Assembly: GCA_963797565.1 (NCBI GenBank)
Contig: CAWCPM010000015.1
Location: 186,001-250,000 of the forward strand
Origin: JAICYJ01 sp963797565
Lineage (GTDB): Bacteria; Actinomycetota; Thermoleophilia; Gaiellales; JAICJC01
Direction: 5' to 3'
Length of the DNA stretch: 64,000 nt
Made by a program: the position numbers and the translations under genes. Below the pieces are notes generated by a model. That model was not told where the DNA came from. It did no database searches and worked only from the letters and a program-made list of their open reading frames with translations. Positions 42,672-52,279 of this stretch are shown here, piece by piece; within the stretch, counting starts at the first letter, position 1; each line of letters opens with the position of its first letter.

Positions 42672-43431
42672 GCTGGGGCGGATCAGCTACGCCAACATGG
42701 CGCCGGTGTTCTACGAGCTGGACGGCGAGGGCCTGGAGCAGGTCAGCGGCGTGCCCACCACGCTCAACCGGATGCTGATGGCGGGCGAGATCGACGTCGC
42801 GCCGATCAGCTCGATCGAGTATGCGCGAAACGCCGACAAGCTGCGGCTGCTGCCGCGACTGTGCGTGTCCACCGAGGGCGCCGTCGACTCGATCCAGCTG
42901 ATCACGCGCAAGCCGATCGAGCAGGTGCGCTCGGTCGCGGTCACGCCCGAGAGCGCGACCTCGGTGGTGCTGACCCGGGTGCTTCTGGGCGAGGTGGAGC
43001 TGGTGCCGCTCGACCAGCCGGCCGACGCCCGCATGCTGATCGGCGACGCCGCCCTGCAGAGCGCCTTCGACGATCCCACGCCGCACTACGACCTGGGACG
43101 CCTCTGGCAGGAGCGCACCGGGCTGCCGATGGTGTACGCCGTCTGGGCCTGCCGGCAGGGCATCGAGGACGGCCTCGAGGAGCTGGAGCGGGCGCACCTG
43201 CGCGCGCTGGCCGTGTCCCGCTCCGAGCCCGAGGCGCTGGCGCGCCGGGCATCGGCCGAGTACGGCTGGCCGGCCGGCTTCCTGGCCCGCTACTTCGAGA
43301 AGCTGCGCTACCACTTCGGCCCGCGTGAGCGGCAGGGGCTGGTGCGGTTCTTCGAGCTGGCGCACCTGGCCGGCGAGCTTGACACCGTGCCGGAGCTGCA
43401 CTTCGTGCAGGGCGTCCGCACCGAGGCCTGA
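42664..43431 (+). CDS. mqnA: Chorismate dehydratase
   Basis: 255 residues of periplasmic-binding-protein fold. The start RLGRISYANMAPVFYEL and the VDVAPISSIEYA segment are typical of MqnA. It removes water from chorismate to give carboxyvinyloxy-benzoate, the MqnE substrate. Start TTG 42664 overlaps the end of mqnE by 8 nt; no better start is available. Ends just before a possible bidirectional hairpin. Confidence 0.92.
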   Translation: MLRLGRISYANMAPVFYELDGEGLEQVSGVPTTLNRMLMAGEIDVAPISSIEYARNADKLRLLPRLCVSTEGAVDSIQLITRKPIEQVRSVAVTPESATSVVLTRVLLGEVELVPLDQPADARMLIGDAALQSAFDDPTPHYDLGRLWQERTGLPMVYAVWACRQGIEDGLEELERAHLRALAVSRSEPEALARRASAEYGWPAGFLARYFEKLRYHFGPRERQGLVRFFELAHLAGELDTVPELHFVQGVRTEA

Positions 43432-43450
43432 GCCCGCCGGCTACGCGGGC
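43432..43450. terminator. Possible bidirectional hairpin between mqnA and the phosphatase gene
   Basis: GCCCGC (43432-43437) pairs with GCGGGC (43445-43450) over a 7-nt loop, directly after the mqnA stop and across the stop of the convergent gene. Only two T follow, so the signal is weak. Confidence 0.35.
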
Positions 43451-45436
43451 TTGAACGGCAGCACCAGCGGCTGCCAGGTGTCCAGGGGCCGTCCGGCCGT
43501 GGCATCGATCGCGCGGAGCGTGACGGTGCGGTCGGCGGCACCCGGCGGGTCGATCTCGATCAGCCCGGCGCCGGAGACGTTCAGCCGGTAGCGCGACCGA
43601 TCGACGTTGGGATCGCCCGGGGCCGCGCCCGACCACAGCTCGCAGCGGATCCCGGCGCAGGTGAACTCGGTGATCCGCATGCCGGCCGCCTCGGGCCGGC
43701 CCTCCGGGTCGGGATGGTGATCGATCCGCAGCGAGTGGCAGTCGCCGCTCACGATCAGCACGCGCTTGCCGCGCAGCTGGGCGTCCATGAACGCGGTCAG
43801 CACCCGGCGGTACTCGTGCGGCCAGCTGTAGACGTAGTTGTCGCGCACGACACGGCCGCTGCGGGGATTGACGCGCGAGCCGAAGGTGTCGCCGCTGAAG
43901 ACCACGAACATCGAGGCATCGCTGGTGCGCAGGATCTGCTCCATCCACGTGCGCTGCGCGATCCCCAGCTTCGTCTTGCCGGGCACGTTCGGGCTCTCGG
44001 CCGGATCGCAGTAGCGGCGGCCGTCCAGCGTCAGGCAGTGCACGTCGCCGGCGCGGACGTCGAAGTAGCCGCGCCGCTCGGAGTCGGCCGAGATCTGGTT
44101 CCACAGCTGCCACGTCCACGGCAGCAGCGTCGTGCGATCGGCGTTGTTGTCGGGGCCGTACTCGTGGTCGTCCATGATGAACCCGACCGGGACGCGCTGT
44201 CGCAGGGCGACGAACCCTGGGTCGGCCAGGAACCGCTGGAAGCGGTCGGCGAAGAACTCGGGCGAGCGGCTGTAGCTGGCGTCGTTGAAGTTGCCGGCGT
44301 AGCCGAAGTCGCCCTCGAAGACCATCGCCGCCGGGGTCCTGGTGGCCGCCTCCAGCAGCCGCTGGTAACCCTGGTTGCGCACCGGTCCGATCAGCTTGTA
44401 ACAGCTGGCGCCGAGCAGCGTGAGGCCGTCTCCGTGCCCGGTCAGCGGGACGTCGTGCAGCGGGGTGACCGTCTCCGCGGCGCCCGTCAGCGAGCGCAGA
44501 CGCACGCGCCAGCGGACGTCGCCGTCGGCGCGGATGCGGTGGATCGCGGTCAGCGGGAATCCGTCGACGACCTGCTCGGGGCCGTGGTCGAACCCGCCGC
44601 CGGCCACCGACCATTCGAACCTGATGCGGGCCGGGTACGCGCTCCACACGCGCATGCGCACGTCGTGGGCGCCGTCGGTGCGCCGGCTGGGGATGCCCGA
44701 GATCAGCACCGGCGCGGCCGGGCTGGTCGGCTGCGGCTTCGCGTCGGTGGCCACGATATGGCTGTGCACCTCCAGCCGGCATGGCCGCAGGCTGAGGGGG
44801 TGCACGGCGAGGATGCCGGGGTTCCCGGCCGCGGCCGGCACCGGTCCCGAGACCTGCCAGTCGGCCTCGCCCCTTGTCCGCCGGCCACGCCCTCGCCCAC
44901 ACGCGACCGCCCTGGTAGCGGATGTCCAGCACGTGGCGCGTGCCCGCGGCCACCGGGTCGGTGTCTCCGGTGGCAACGGCGCGGCGGCCGTCGAAGGCGT
45001 ACTCGGCGATCACCAGCCGTCCGCCCTCGATGGTCACCCCCACAAACGTGTGGGGGCCGTCTGCCCGCAGCAGCAGCCCCGGCCGCAGGCTGGCGTCCGA
45101 GACGCTGAACTCGAGCCGCTGGGCCCCGTCTGCGTGCACCGCGTCCAGCAGCTGCACGGGCATCGGCTGGTCCGCGGCGGTGGTGTGCACGCCGGCAGGC
45201 ACCGTCAGCACCGCGGGACCGGCGTCGACCAGCAGCGGCCCCTGGAGAGGCACCCACCGCGGTCCCCATCCGTCCGGTCCGCTGAACGCGCTGCGCACGC
45301 GGAAGCGGCTCGGCGCCGGCCCCGGAGGCGGCGATACCGTGTTCCCGCCGCCGCCGAGCAGCTGTCTGGCGGCGACCCCTGCCGCGGCGGCGCCGGCAAG
45401 CGCCAGCAGACCGGCTCGCGTGTAGCGCCCGGTCAT
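43441..45436 (-). CDS. PhoD-like phosphodiesterase/phosphatase, one frame break
   Basis: About 664 residues when joined. It begins MTGRYTRAGLLALAGAAAAGV, a Tat-like RR-less signal or anchor, then a beta-sandwich region, then the PhoD metallo-domain with FEGDFGYAGNFND, FIMDDHEYGPDNN, VVFSGDTFG and VSGDCHS. Such enzymes act on phosphoesters outside the cell. Frames change at 44870-44873 (four C on the + strand): deleting one restores WPADKGEADWQVSGP. Without correction the metallo-domain frame starts only near 44976. ATG 45436 overlaps the upstream gene stop by ATGA. Confidence 0.85.
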
Positions 45437-47412
45437 CGCAGCGGCTCGCTCGTGCAACGGTACCCGGGCACGTCGTCGGGGCGAGGTGCGTCGGCCCCGG
45501 CCCCGGCCGCCGCGAACACCGAGACGGGCCCGACCTGGGCACGCAGGCTCAGCTCGGGCAGCCGCATCAGCCGTTTGGCCTGATCGGGCCGGGCCAGCAC
45601 GTAGTCGATCGACCACCGGCGCAGCAGGTCGGCGTTGGCGGCCGGGTCGGCGTAGAAGCGTCGCGCGCGGGCCTCGATGTCGAGCGCCTGGGCGAGCAGT
45701 CCGGGCCGCAGGAACACCATCAGGCCCTCCTGCATGCTGGCGCGCCCGGTCAGTGCCTGGAATGACCCCCGCGTTCTCGTGGGCGTCAGCAGCCGGGAGT
45801 TGCATGGTGTGGCGACACGCGCCGCCTCGATCATGGCGGAAGCCGCCGGCCCGCCGTGTACGCCGGCCGTGAGCCCGTTCCACCCGATGCCGGCGACGAT
45901 CAGCGCCGGCAGCGCGGCCGCGCAGATGGCGGGCAGCCGCGGGCGCAGTTGCCGGGTGCGGCTGAACAGGGCGTTCACGCCCGCCGCCCCGAGCACCAGC
46001 AGCGGCAGGCCGGCGTACTCGAATACGCGCCGGTCGCCGAACGTCGCCGGCACGTAGTAGGCGTACCGGGCCGAGAACAGCAGCTCGATCGCATACAGCG
46101 ACGCCAGCGCGAACAGTGCGGCCGCCACGGCCAGCCGCTCCGGACGGCCACCGAGCAGCACGGCGGCCAGGCCCAGCAGCCCCAGCGCCAGCAGCGGCAG
46201 CACCAGCGTGCGGCCGCGGGCCGGCAGCGCGGTGGCCGCCGAGTAGAGGTTGCGGGCGGCCGTCACCGGCGGGGTGTAGAAGCGACGATGGGACTTCGGG
46301 ATCGGCGTCTTCTTGAGACCGAGCAGGGCCGCGGTGGGGTCGTAGCGGCCGTTGACGGCCCGGTAGGGCGTGCCGGAGGCGCCCTGGAAGCCGAGGTCAC
46401 CGCCCGCCAGCACGAGCGCCATCGCCGCGACCGCGATCCCGCCCGCCGCCGCGCCGATGCTCCAGCGGGCGATCGCCCGCCAGCGGCCGCTGCGGACGGC
46501 CGCGGCCAGGGCGTAGCCCACCATCAGCGGGGCGATCCCGATCACCGCCACGAGGTGCGTCAGCGCGGCCGCGCCGATCAGCGCGCCCGTCGCGACGGCC
46601 CTGGGCAGGCCGGCGCCGGCGTCGCCGCGCAGCAGCGGCACGGCCAGCACCAGCGCCGCCAGCATGCACATGCGGCCGCTGTCCTCGGTCTGGAAGAAGG
46701 TCAGCTTGTGAACGATGTCCGCATCGAGCACGAGGCCCCCCGGCCAGGCGTGGTCCGTCAGCGCCAGCAACGGCAGGGCGGCGGCGCACCAACGCAGGCC
46801 GAGCTCCCACCCCAGCGCGAACATGCCGGCGGCGAACCCCACCGCCGAGATCCAGAGCGCCGCCGCCATGGCGGAGAACGGGTGGTCGCGAAGCACGAAC
46901 GAGAGCCCGGCGTCGAAGGAGTTTGCACCCAGCTTGCTGATCGCGGGGGCATGCAGCGCGCCCCACTGCAGCACCGTTGACGGGACGCTGCCGGCGTCCG
47001 CGAACTCGAGCCCGTCGCTCCAGTACCTCCAGCCGCCGGCGGAGGCGTCGACCGGGATGCTGAGCCGCGCGATCGCGATGGCGGCCACCGCCAGCAGCCC
47101 GAACACCACCACGGGCCAGCCCGCCCGGGCTTCGCCGCGCAGGCCCGCCAGCAGCTCGCGGGGCGGCGTTCGCCGCAGCGTCCACGCCAGCAGCAGGCAG
47201 CTCACCGTCGCCAGCAGCAGTGCCAGCGACCATGGCCGCAGCAGGTGCACCAGCGCCAGCACCGTCGCCGGCCACAGCACCATCGCGTATCCGAGGCCGA
47301 ACACCGCCGCCAGCCGGGCCGGGATCGAGGCGCTGCCGGCCGGGAGCGCCGCCATCGTGGCGATCGCACCGCACGCGAGAATGACGGCGACGGTCACGAC
47401 GGCGAGGATCAC
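45433..47412 (-). CDS. Large polytopic membrane protein, glycosyltransferase-C-like
   Basis: 659 residues with about 12 hydrophobic helices and an extracytoplasmic C-terminal domain (about 540-659). Acidic loops after helix 3 (WRYWSDGLEFADAG) and the layout resemble polyprenyl-phosphate-sugar-dependent (GT-C) transferases, but no diagnostic motif proves it. TACCCT (complement of 47420-47425) lies 7 nt before GTG 47412. It is followed by the PhoD-like gene and preceded by a similar gene, so the three may work on one cell-surface product. Confidence 0.72.
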   Translation of the reverse strand: MILAVVTVAVILACGAIATMAALPAGSASIPARLAAVFGLGYAMVLWPATVLALVHLLRPWSLALLLATVSCLLLAWTLRRTPPRELLAGLRGEARAGWPVVVFGLLAVAAIAIARLSIPVDASAGGWRYWSDGLEFADAGSVPSTVLQWGALHAPAISKLGANSFDAGLSFVLRDHPFSAMAAALWISAVGFAAGMFALGWELGLRWCAAALPLLALTDHAWPGGLVLDADIVHKLTFFQTEDSGRMCMLAALVLAVPLLRGDAGAGLPRAVATGALIGAAALTHLVAVIGIAPLMVGYALAAAVRSGRWRAIARWSIGAAAGGIAVAAMALVLAGGDLGFQGASGTPYRAVNGRYDPTAALLGLKKTPIPKSHRRFYTPPVTAARNLYSAATALPARGRTLVLPLLALGLLGLAAVLLGGRPERLAVAAALFALASLYAIELLFSARYAYYVPATFGDRRVFEYAGLPLLVLGAAGVNALFSRTRQLRPRLPAICAAALPALIVAGIGWNGLTAGVHGGPAASAMIEAARVATPCNSRLLTPTRTRGSFQALTGRASMQEGLMVFLRPGLLAQALDIEARARRFYADPAANADLLRRWSIDYVLARPDQAKRLMRLPELSLRAQVGPVSVFAAAGAGADAPRPDDVPGYRCTSEPLR

Positions 47413-47448
47413 CCACGGGAGGGTACCGTCCGGGGGTGTCCGGCGATG

Positions 47449-49269
47449 TCATGCCGTGCCCGTGCGCGTCAGGTCCCACCGCCGATCACCGAAGGAGCAT
47501 GACGCGACGAGCGTGCCCGTCCCCGCGGCGATTACGCCGGGCTGGGCGAACACGAAGTCCACGCCGGGCGGCGGCAGCCCGCCGGCCAGAGTCGCCGCGA
47601 CCGCCCGGCGCCGGGCCGCCAGATCCGGGATCTCATCCCGCAGCCAGCTGCGGAATCGCACGTTGGCCGATGCCGTGCGCAGGTAGTAGAACCGGGCGCC
47701 GCTGCGTGCGAACAGCCGCAGACTGAGCAAGTCCGCGGCGGGCTGGGGAGCGATCACGGCGACGCGCGTGTTCGCGTCGATCGGAAGCGAACTGCAGTCC
47801 AGCAGCGGCGAGACCGGATCGCTCCAGATGCTGGCGGAGGCGAGCACCGTCGATCCCACCGCCAGGCAGGCCAGCAGGGCGGCCGTGGCCAGGGCGGCGG
47901 CCGGCCTGCGCCGGCCCGCGGCGGTGATCAGCGCGTCCGCGCCCACGCCGGCAGGGACGCAGAGCGCGAGCACCAGGAAAGGCAGGTAGCGCGGCCAACC
48001 CACCAGCGCGGCCGGGATGCCGCCGGTATCGGCATGCGATGCCACCAGCCCCGCGACGATCGCCAGCCCCGGCACGGCCACCAGGGCCAGCGAACGGGAC
48101 AGCGCCGGGCGTCGCTCGCGGGCCAGCGCGGCCATGCCGGCGACCGCCAGCGGCAGCGTCAGGCCCACGGCGGCGAGCGACTGGCCGGCGCTCGGCGTGC
48201 CCGCACCGAGCTCCGTGGTCTGGACGAAGCCGTGGTAGCGGATGTAGGCGAGCGCCAGCGGAACCAGCCAGGGCGACACCACGGCTGCTGCGGCCGGCGC
48301 CGCCCGCCAGGCGTCCCGGCGGCGCTCCATGACCGCAAGCACCGCCACCCAGGCGGCGCACAGCAGGCCGGCCGGCGGGGCGATCAGGAACACCAGACCG
48401 CCGGCGGCACCGACGCCCCACCACCGCTGCGCCCGGCCCGGGATCGCCCGCAGCGCCAGCCACAGCACGATCGGCACGAGCGCAAGGCCCAGGTCGCGTG
48501 GGATCATCGGCGGCAGGAACGTCGTCGCCGGCGTCAGGGTCGGCACCGGGCTCCCGTGGAAGGGCCCGGCGTCGATTGTCGCCATGTCGAACCGGTGGCC
48601 GTGGGAGTCGGCGGCCCACCCCAGCGAGGCCGCCGCCAGAAACAAACCGACGCTCCAGGTGGCGGCCCGCCGGCGGTCGCAGATCTCCATCGCCAGCAGC
48701 CAGATGCCGGTGCCGGCGCAGGCCAGGCCGAACCCCTGCATTGCCCACACCGCGCTCTCGGCACCGCCCGGCAGCGCCCCTGCGATCCAGGCCACCAGCG
48801 CGTGGAACAGCCATGGGTAGCCGTCCGGCTCGCCGGCGTAGACCCCGCCCGGGGTGGCGGCACCACCCTCGAGCTGGTGGATCCAGCCCAGGTGCCAGAG
48901 CAGGTCGCCGCGCGAGGGCTGCAGCGCGCCCAGCGATAGCGCCAGCTGCGGGGCGCTCAGCACCAGCCCGGCCACGCAGCCCGTGACGAGCGGGGCGACC
49001 GCCGGCCGCGGCGCCCGCAGGCGCGGGCGCAGCGCAAGGCACACGGCCGCCGCCGCCAGAGCCAACCCGGCCGTGGCCACGGTGCTGCCCAGCAGGCCGA
49101 CGCCGAGGGCACCGGCCACCATGGCCGTCCAGGCCAGAGCGCAGGCGGCCAGCGCTCCGAGCGCGAACCGCTCGGACGCCGGCCGGTCACGGGCCAGCGC
49201 GCTGCCGGCCACCCAGACCCAGGCCAGGAGGGCCAGCAGCATGATCGCTCCGGCGGCGTCGGCGGACAT
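47449..49269 (-). CDS. Large polytopic membrane protein, related in layout to the next gene
   Basis: 606 residues, about 12-13 hydrophobic helices, then a soluble C-terminal domain with three cysteines (DCSS, ASCSFG). An acidic/His loop (DLLWHLGWIHQLEGGAATPGGVYAGEPDGYPWLFH in pieces) after helix 4 fits GT-C-like enzymes. ATG 49269 is chosen because TAGCCT (complement of 49279-49284) lies 9 nt upstream; GTG 49275 is an alternative. It is divergent from mqnC with about 55 bp between. Exact activity unknown. Confidence 0.72.
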   Translation of the reverse strand: MSADAAGAIMLLALLAWVWVAGSALARDRPASERFALGALAACALAWTAMVAGALGVGLLGSTVATAGLALAAAAVCLALRPRLRAPRPAVAPLVTGCVAGLVLSAPQLALSLGALQPSRGDLLWHLGWIHQLEGGAATPGGVYAGEPDGYPWLFHALVAWIAGALPGGAESAVWAMQGFGLACAGTGIWLLAMEICDRRRAATWSVGLFLAAASLGWAADSHGHRFDMATIDAGPFHGSPVPTLTPATTFLPPMIPRDLGLALVPIVLWLALRAIPGRAQRWWGVGAAGGLVFLIAPPAGLLCAAWVAVLAVMERRRDAWRAAPAAAAVVSPWLVPLALAYIRYHGFVQTTELGAGTPSAGQSLAAVGLTLPLAVAGMAALARERRPALSRSLALVAVPGLAIVAGLVASHADTGGIPAALVGWPRYLPFLVLALCVPAGVGADALITAAGRRRPAAALATAALLACLAVGSTVLASASIWSDPVSPLLDCSSLPIDANTRVAVIAPQPAADLLSLRLFARSGARFYYLRTASANVRFRSWLRDEIPDLAARRRAVAATLAGGLPPPGVDFVFAQPGVIAAGTGTLVASCSFGDRRWDLTRTGTA

Positions 49270-49325
49270 CAGCACGCGAGGCTACCGGCCTCACCGGCCG
49301 CGGCGTTTCAACTAGCATCCGGCTG

Positions 49326-50441
49326 GTGATCGGTGCGACCCTCACGAGCCCGGTGCAGCTGGCCCTGGACAAGGCGTTGTCCGGCGAGCGCATCTCCGAC
49401 GACGACGCCCGTGCGCTGCTCGAGTCGCGCGAGCTGGTGCGGATCGGACGCGTCGCTCACGAGCTGCGCTGCCGGCGGACGCCCGCCGACCGGGTCACGT
49501 TCATCGTCGACCGCAACCTCAACTACACGAACATCTGTTACACCGACTGCAACTTCTGTGCCTTCTACCGCCGGCCCGGTGACAGCCGCGAGGGCTACAC
49601 GCTGCCGCGCCCGGTGATCTACAAGAAGATCGAGGAGACGCTGGCGCTGGGCGGGACGGCTCTGCTGATGCAGGGCGGCCACAACCCGGAGCTCGGCATC
49701 GACTGGTATGAGGACCTGTTCCGTTCGATCAAGGCGCGCTACCCGATCCACCTGCACGCACTGTCGCCGAGCGAGGTGCAGCACATCGCGCGCAAGGCCA
49801 AGCTGACGCCGTCCGAGACGCTGTCGCGGCTGCGCGACGCCGGCCTCGACTCGCTGCCCGGCGGCGGCGCCGAGATCCTGGTCGATCGCGTGCGCACCAT
49901 CATCTCGCCGATCAAGACCACCTCCGACGAGTGGCTGGGGATCATGCGGGCGGCCCACCGCCTCGGCATGAGCACCACCGCCACCATGATGTGGGGCCAC
50001 GTCGAGACGCTGGACGAGCGGGTCGAGCACCTGCGGCGGATCCGCGAGCTGCAGGACGAGATGCACGGGTTCCGTGCGTTCATCAGCTGGACGTTCCAGC
50101 CCGACAACACGGAGCTGGCGCAGCAGGTGACGTGGTATCCGACCAGCTTCGACTACCTGCTGATGCAGGCGGTCAGCCGCATCTACCTCGACAACGTCGA
50201 CCACATCCAGAGCTCGTGGGTGACGCAGGGCATCAAGATCGGGCAGGTGGCGCTGTTCTACGGCGCCGACGACATGGGCTCGATCATGATCGAGGAGAAC
50301 GTGGTCTCGGCCGCGGGCACGACCCACCGGGCGGGCGTCGACGACTTCCTGCACACGATCCGAAACGCGGGCTTCCGGCCGTCGCAGCGAGACACGCTGT
50401 ACCGGACCGTGCGCGACTTCCCGCTCGCCGCCGCGTCGTGA
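49326..50441 (+). CDS. mqnC: Cyclic dehypoxanthinyl futalosine synthase
   Basis: 371 residues, radical SAM. The cysteines C71, C75 and C78 lie in ICYTDCNFCAFYR, preceded by RNLNYTN, the MqnC pattern. It closes the ring of dehypoxanthine futalosine. Separated by 6.7 kb from mqnE-mqnA. TAGCAT (49313-49318) lies 7 nt before GTG 49326. MqnB, MqnD and the prenyltransferase needed for the rest of the pathway are not in this window. Confidence 0.93.
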   Translation: MIGATLTSPVQLALDKALSGERISDDDARALLESRELVRIGRVAHELRCRRTPADRVTFIVDRNLNYTNICYTDCNFCAFYRRPGDSREGYTLPRPVIYKKIEETLALGGTALLMQGGHNPELGIDWYEDLFRSIKARYPIHLHALSPSEVQHIARKAKLTPSETLSRLRDAGLDSLPGGGAEILVDRVRTIISPIKTTSDEWLGIMRAAHRLGMSTTATMMWGHVETLDERVEHLRRIRELQDEMHGFRAFISWTFQPDNTELAQQVTWYPTSFDYLLMQAVSRIYLDNVDHIQSSWVTQGIKIGQVALFYGADDMGSIMIEENVVSAAGTTHRAGVDDFLHTIRNAGFRPSQRDTLYRTVRDFPLAAAS

Positions 50442-50845
50442 AGGCGTCCGTCTCGAGGCGGATGCCGTCGGCCGCCCCGCAGGACGTCTGGGACGTGATC
50501 AGCGATCCGCACCGCCATGTGCTGACCCTGCCGACGTCGGTGTCGGAGGTGAAGGTGCTCGGCTCCGGTGAGATCTCGTGCACGGTGTCGGCGATGGGCA
50601 AGAGCGAGCGGATGCTGGTGCGGCGAACGGAGCTGGAGCCGCCGCGGCGCCTGGTGGAGCAGCGGGTGGACGGCACCCGTGAGGGCAGCACCGAGTTCGT
50701 GGTCGAGCCGGACGGCGGCGGCAGCCGCGTCACGCTCACCGCCGTTGTGGAGCTGCCGCGGCTGCTGGCGGGACTGGCCAAGGGGCATATCGAGAAGGGC
50801 CTCAGCCGCCAGCTGGAGCTGCTCGAGCAGGAGGCATCGTCGTGA
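50438..50845 (+). CDS. SRPBCC/START-like ligand-binding protein
   Basis: 135 residues. Starts at GTG 50438, overlapping mqnC by GTGA. Segments SAAPQDVWDVISDPHRH, EPPRRLVEQRVDG and GGSRVTLTAVVELP give the helix-grip fold of polyketide cyclase-like proteins, which bind hydrophobic ligands. Coupling with mqnC and a methyltransferase suggests a small-molecule role, perhaps with quinone intermediates; this is a guess from context. Confidence 0.8.
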   Translation: MKASVSRRMPSAAPQDVWDVISDPHRHVLTLPTSVSEVKVLGSGEISCTVSAMGKSERMLVRRTELEPPRRLVEQRVDGTREGSTEFVVEPDGGGSRVTLTAVVELPRLLAGLAKGHIEKGLSRQLELLEQEASS

Positions 50846-51666
50846 GCAGCGCCATGGACTGGGCGGCGAACGACCCCGGCGCGCCGGCCAGCTACGAGCG
50901 GTATCTGGCGCCGGCAATGTTCGTGCCGCTGGCGGAGGCGGTGGCCGATACGGTCGAGGTGAGCCTCGGCGAGCGTGCGCTCGACGTCGCCTGCGGGACG
51001 GGCGTGCTCACCCGCACGATGGCCTCCCGCAGCGGTCCCGACGGGCACGTCACCGGCCTGGATCTGGGCGAGGGCATGCTCGCCCGGGCGCGGACGTGGC
51101 CGCCGGTCGAGGGCGATGCGCCGATCGACTACGTGCAGGGCTCCGCCGACGAGCTGCCGTTCGACGACGGGGCGTTCACCGTCGTCACCTGCCAGCAGGG
51201 CCTGCAGTTCTTCCCGGACCGGGACGCGGCGCTGCGCGAGTTTCGCCGCGTGCTCGCGCCGGGCGGCCGGCTGGCGATCGCATGCTGGACCGACCTGCCG
51301 GACACGGCCGGGTGGTATGCCCTGACCGAGGCCATCGAGCGCCACATCGGCCGCGACGTCGCGGACATCCTGCGCGCGCCGTACGGGCTGTCCGATCCGG
51401 GCGAGCTGCGGCGGCTGCTGGAGGAGGCGGGATACGACGACGTCGTGATCGAGATCGAGCGGGTGCGGGCTCGGTTCGCCGGTGGCCCGGAGCAGTTCGC
51501 TGCCGGGGTTGCCGGGTCGAACCCCGCCGCCGGCCCGTTCGCCGCGGCCGGCGATGACCGGCGGGCGGCCGTCGTCACGGAGCTGACACCGCGGCTGGAG
51601 CACCTCCGCTCTGACGGCCACATCACGTTCGAGATGCCGTCCCTGATCGCCGTGGCGCGTGTCTGA
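50842..51666 (+). CDS. SAM-dependent class I methyltransferase
   Basis: 274 residues. SAM motif I is ALDVACGTGVLTRTM, motif II-like GLDLGEGML, and the post-motif FRRVLAPGGRLAIACW; it belongs to the Methyltransf_11 type. Substrate unknown. It starts at GTG 50842 overlapping the SRPBCC gene. Position after mqnC is suggestive of quinone work, but MenG is elsewhere and already complete. Confidence 0.85.
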   Translation: MSSAMDWAANDPGAPASYERYLAPAMFVPLAEAVADTVEVSLGERALDVACGTGVLTRTMASRSGPDGHVTGLDLGEGMLARARTWPPVEGDAPIDYVQGSADELPFDDGAFTVVTCQQGLQFFPDRDAALREFRRVLAPGGRLAIACWTDLPDTAGWYALTEAIERHIGRDVADILRAPYGLSDPGELRRLLEEAGYDDVVIEIERVRARFAGGPEQFAAGVAGSNPAAGPFAAAGDDRRAAVVTELTPRLEHLRSDGHITFEMPSLIAVARV

Positions 51667-51672
51667 CCCGCC

Positions 51673-52266
51673 GTGCTGACATCGCTGGCGCACTGGATTC
51701 AGGACCAGGTGGCGGCGCACGGCCTGACCGCGATCTTCGTGCTGATGGTGCTGGAAAGCGCGTGCATCCCGATCCCGAGCGAGGTGACGATGGTGTACGC
51801 CGGCTACCTGGTGTCGCAGGGCGACCTGGTGTTCTGGCAGGCGGTGCTGGTGGGCGCGTTCGCGAACCTCGTGGGCTCGTGGATCGCCTGGGGGGTGGGG
51901 GCCTACGGCGTCGACTACGCGATCCTGCGGCACGACCACAGCACCCGGCGCATCGACCAGGCGCAGCGCTGGTTCGAGCGCTACGGCTCGCCGGTGGTGT
52001 TCTTCGCACGGATGGTGCCGCTGGTGCGCACGTTCATCTCGCTGCCGGCCGGGGTGGCGCGGATGCCGCTTCTGCGGTTCTCGGTGCTGACGTTCCTGGG
52101 CTGCCTGCCGTGGTGCTTCGCGTTGGTGTGGATCGGCGATGCGGCGGGCGCGAACTGGGACACCTGGCACCACCGGCTGGGCTACCTCGACTACCTGGTC
52201 GTGGTGGCTGCGGTGGCGCTCGCGGGCTGGTGGCTACTGCGACGACGGCGGCAGTCGGCCGTCTAG
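51673..52266 (+). CDS. DedA family membrane protein
   Basis: 197 residues. ESACIPIPSEVTMVYAGYL and ARMVPLVRTFISLPAGVARMPLLRF are the conserved DedA re-entrant loops. The family flips undecaprenyl phosphate or phosphatidylethanolamine across the membrane; a C55-P role would suit the polysaccharide genes that follow. GTG 51673 lies 6 nt after the methyltransferase stop. Confidence 0.9.
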   Translation: MLTSLAHWIQDQVAAHGLTAIFVLMVLESACIPIPSEVTMVYAGYLVSQGDLVFWQAVLVGAFANLVGSWIAWGVGAYGVDYAILRHDHSTRRIDQAQRWFERYGSPVVFFARMVPLVRTFISLPAGVARMPLLRFSVLTFLGCLPWCFALVWIGDAAGANWDTWHHRLGYLDYLVVVAAVALAGWWLLRRRRQSAV

Positions 52267-52279
52267 ACTCGGCCTCCTT

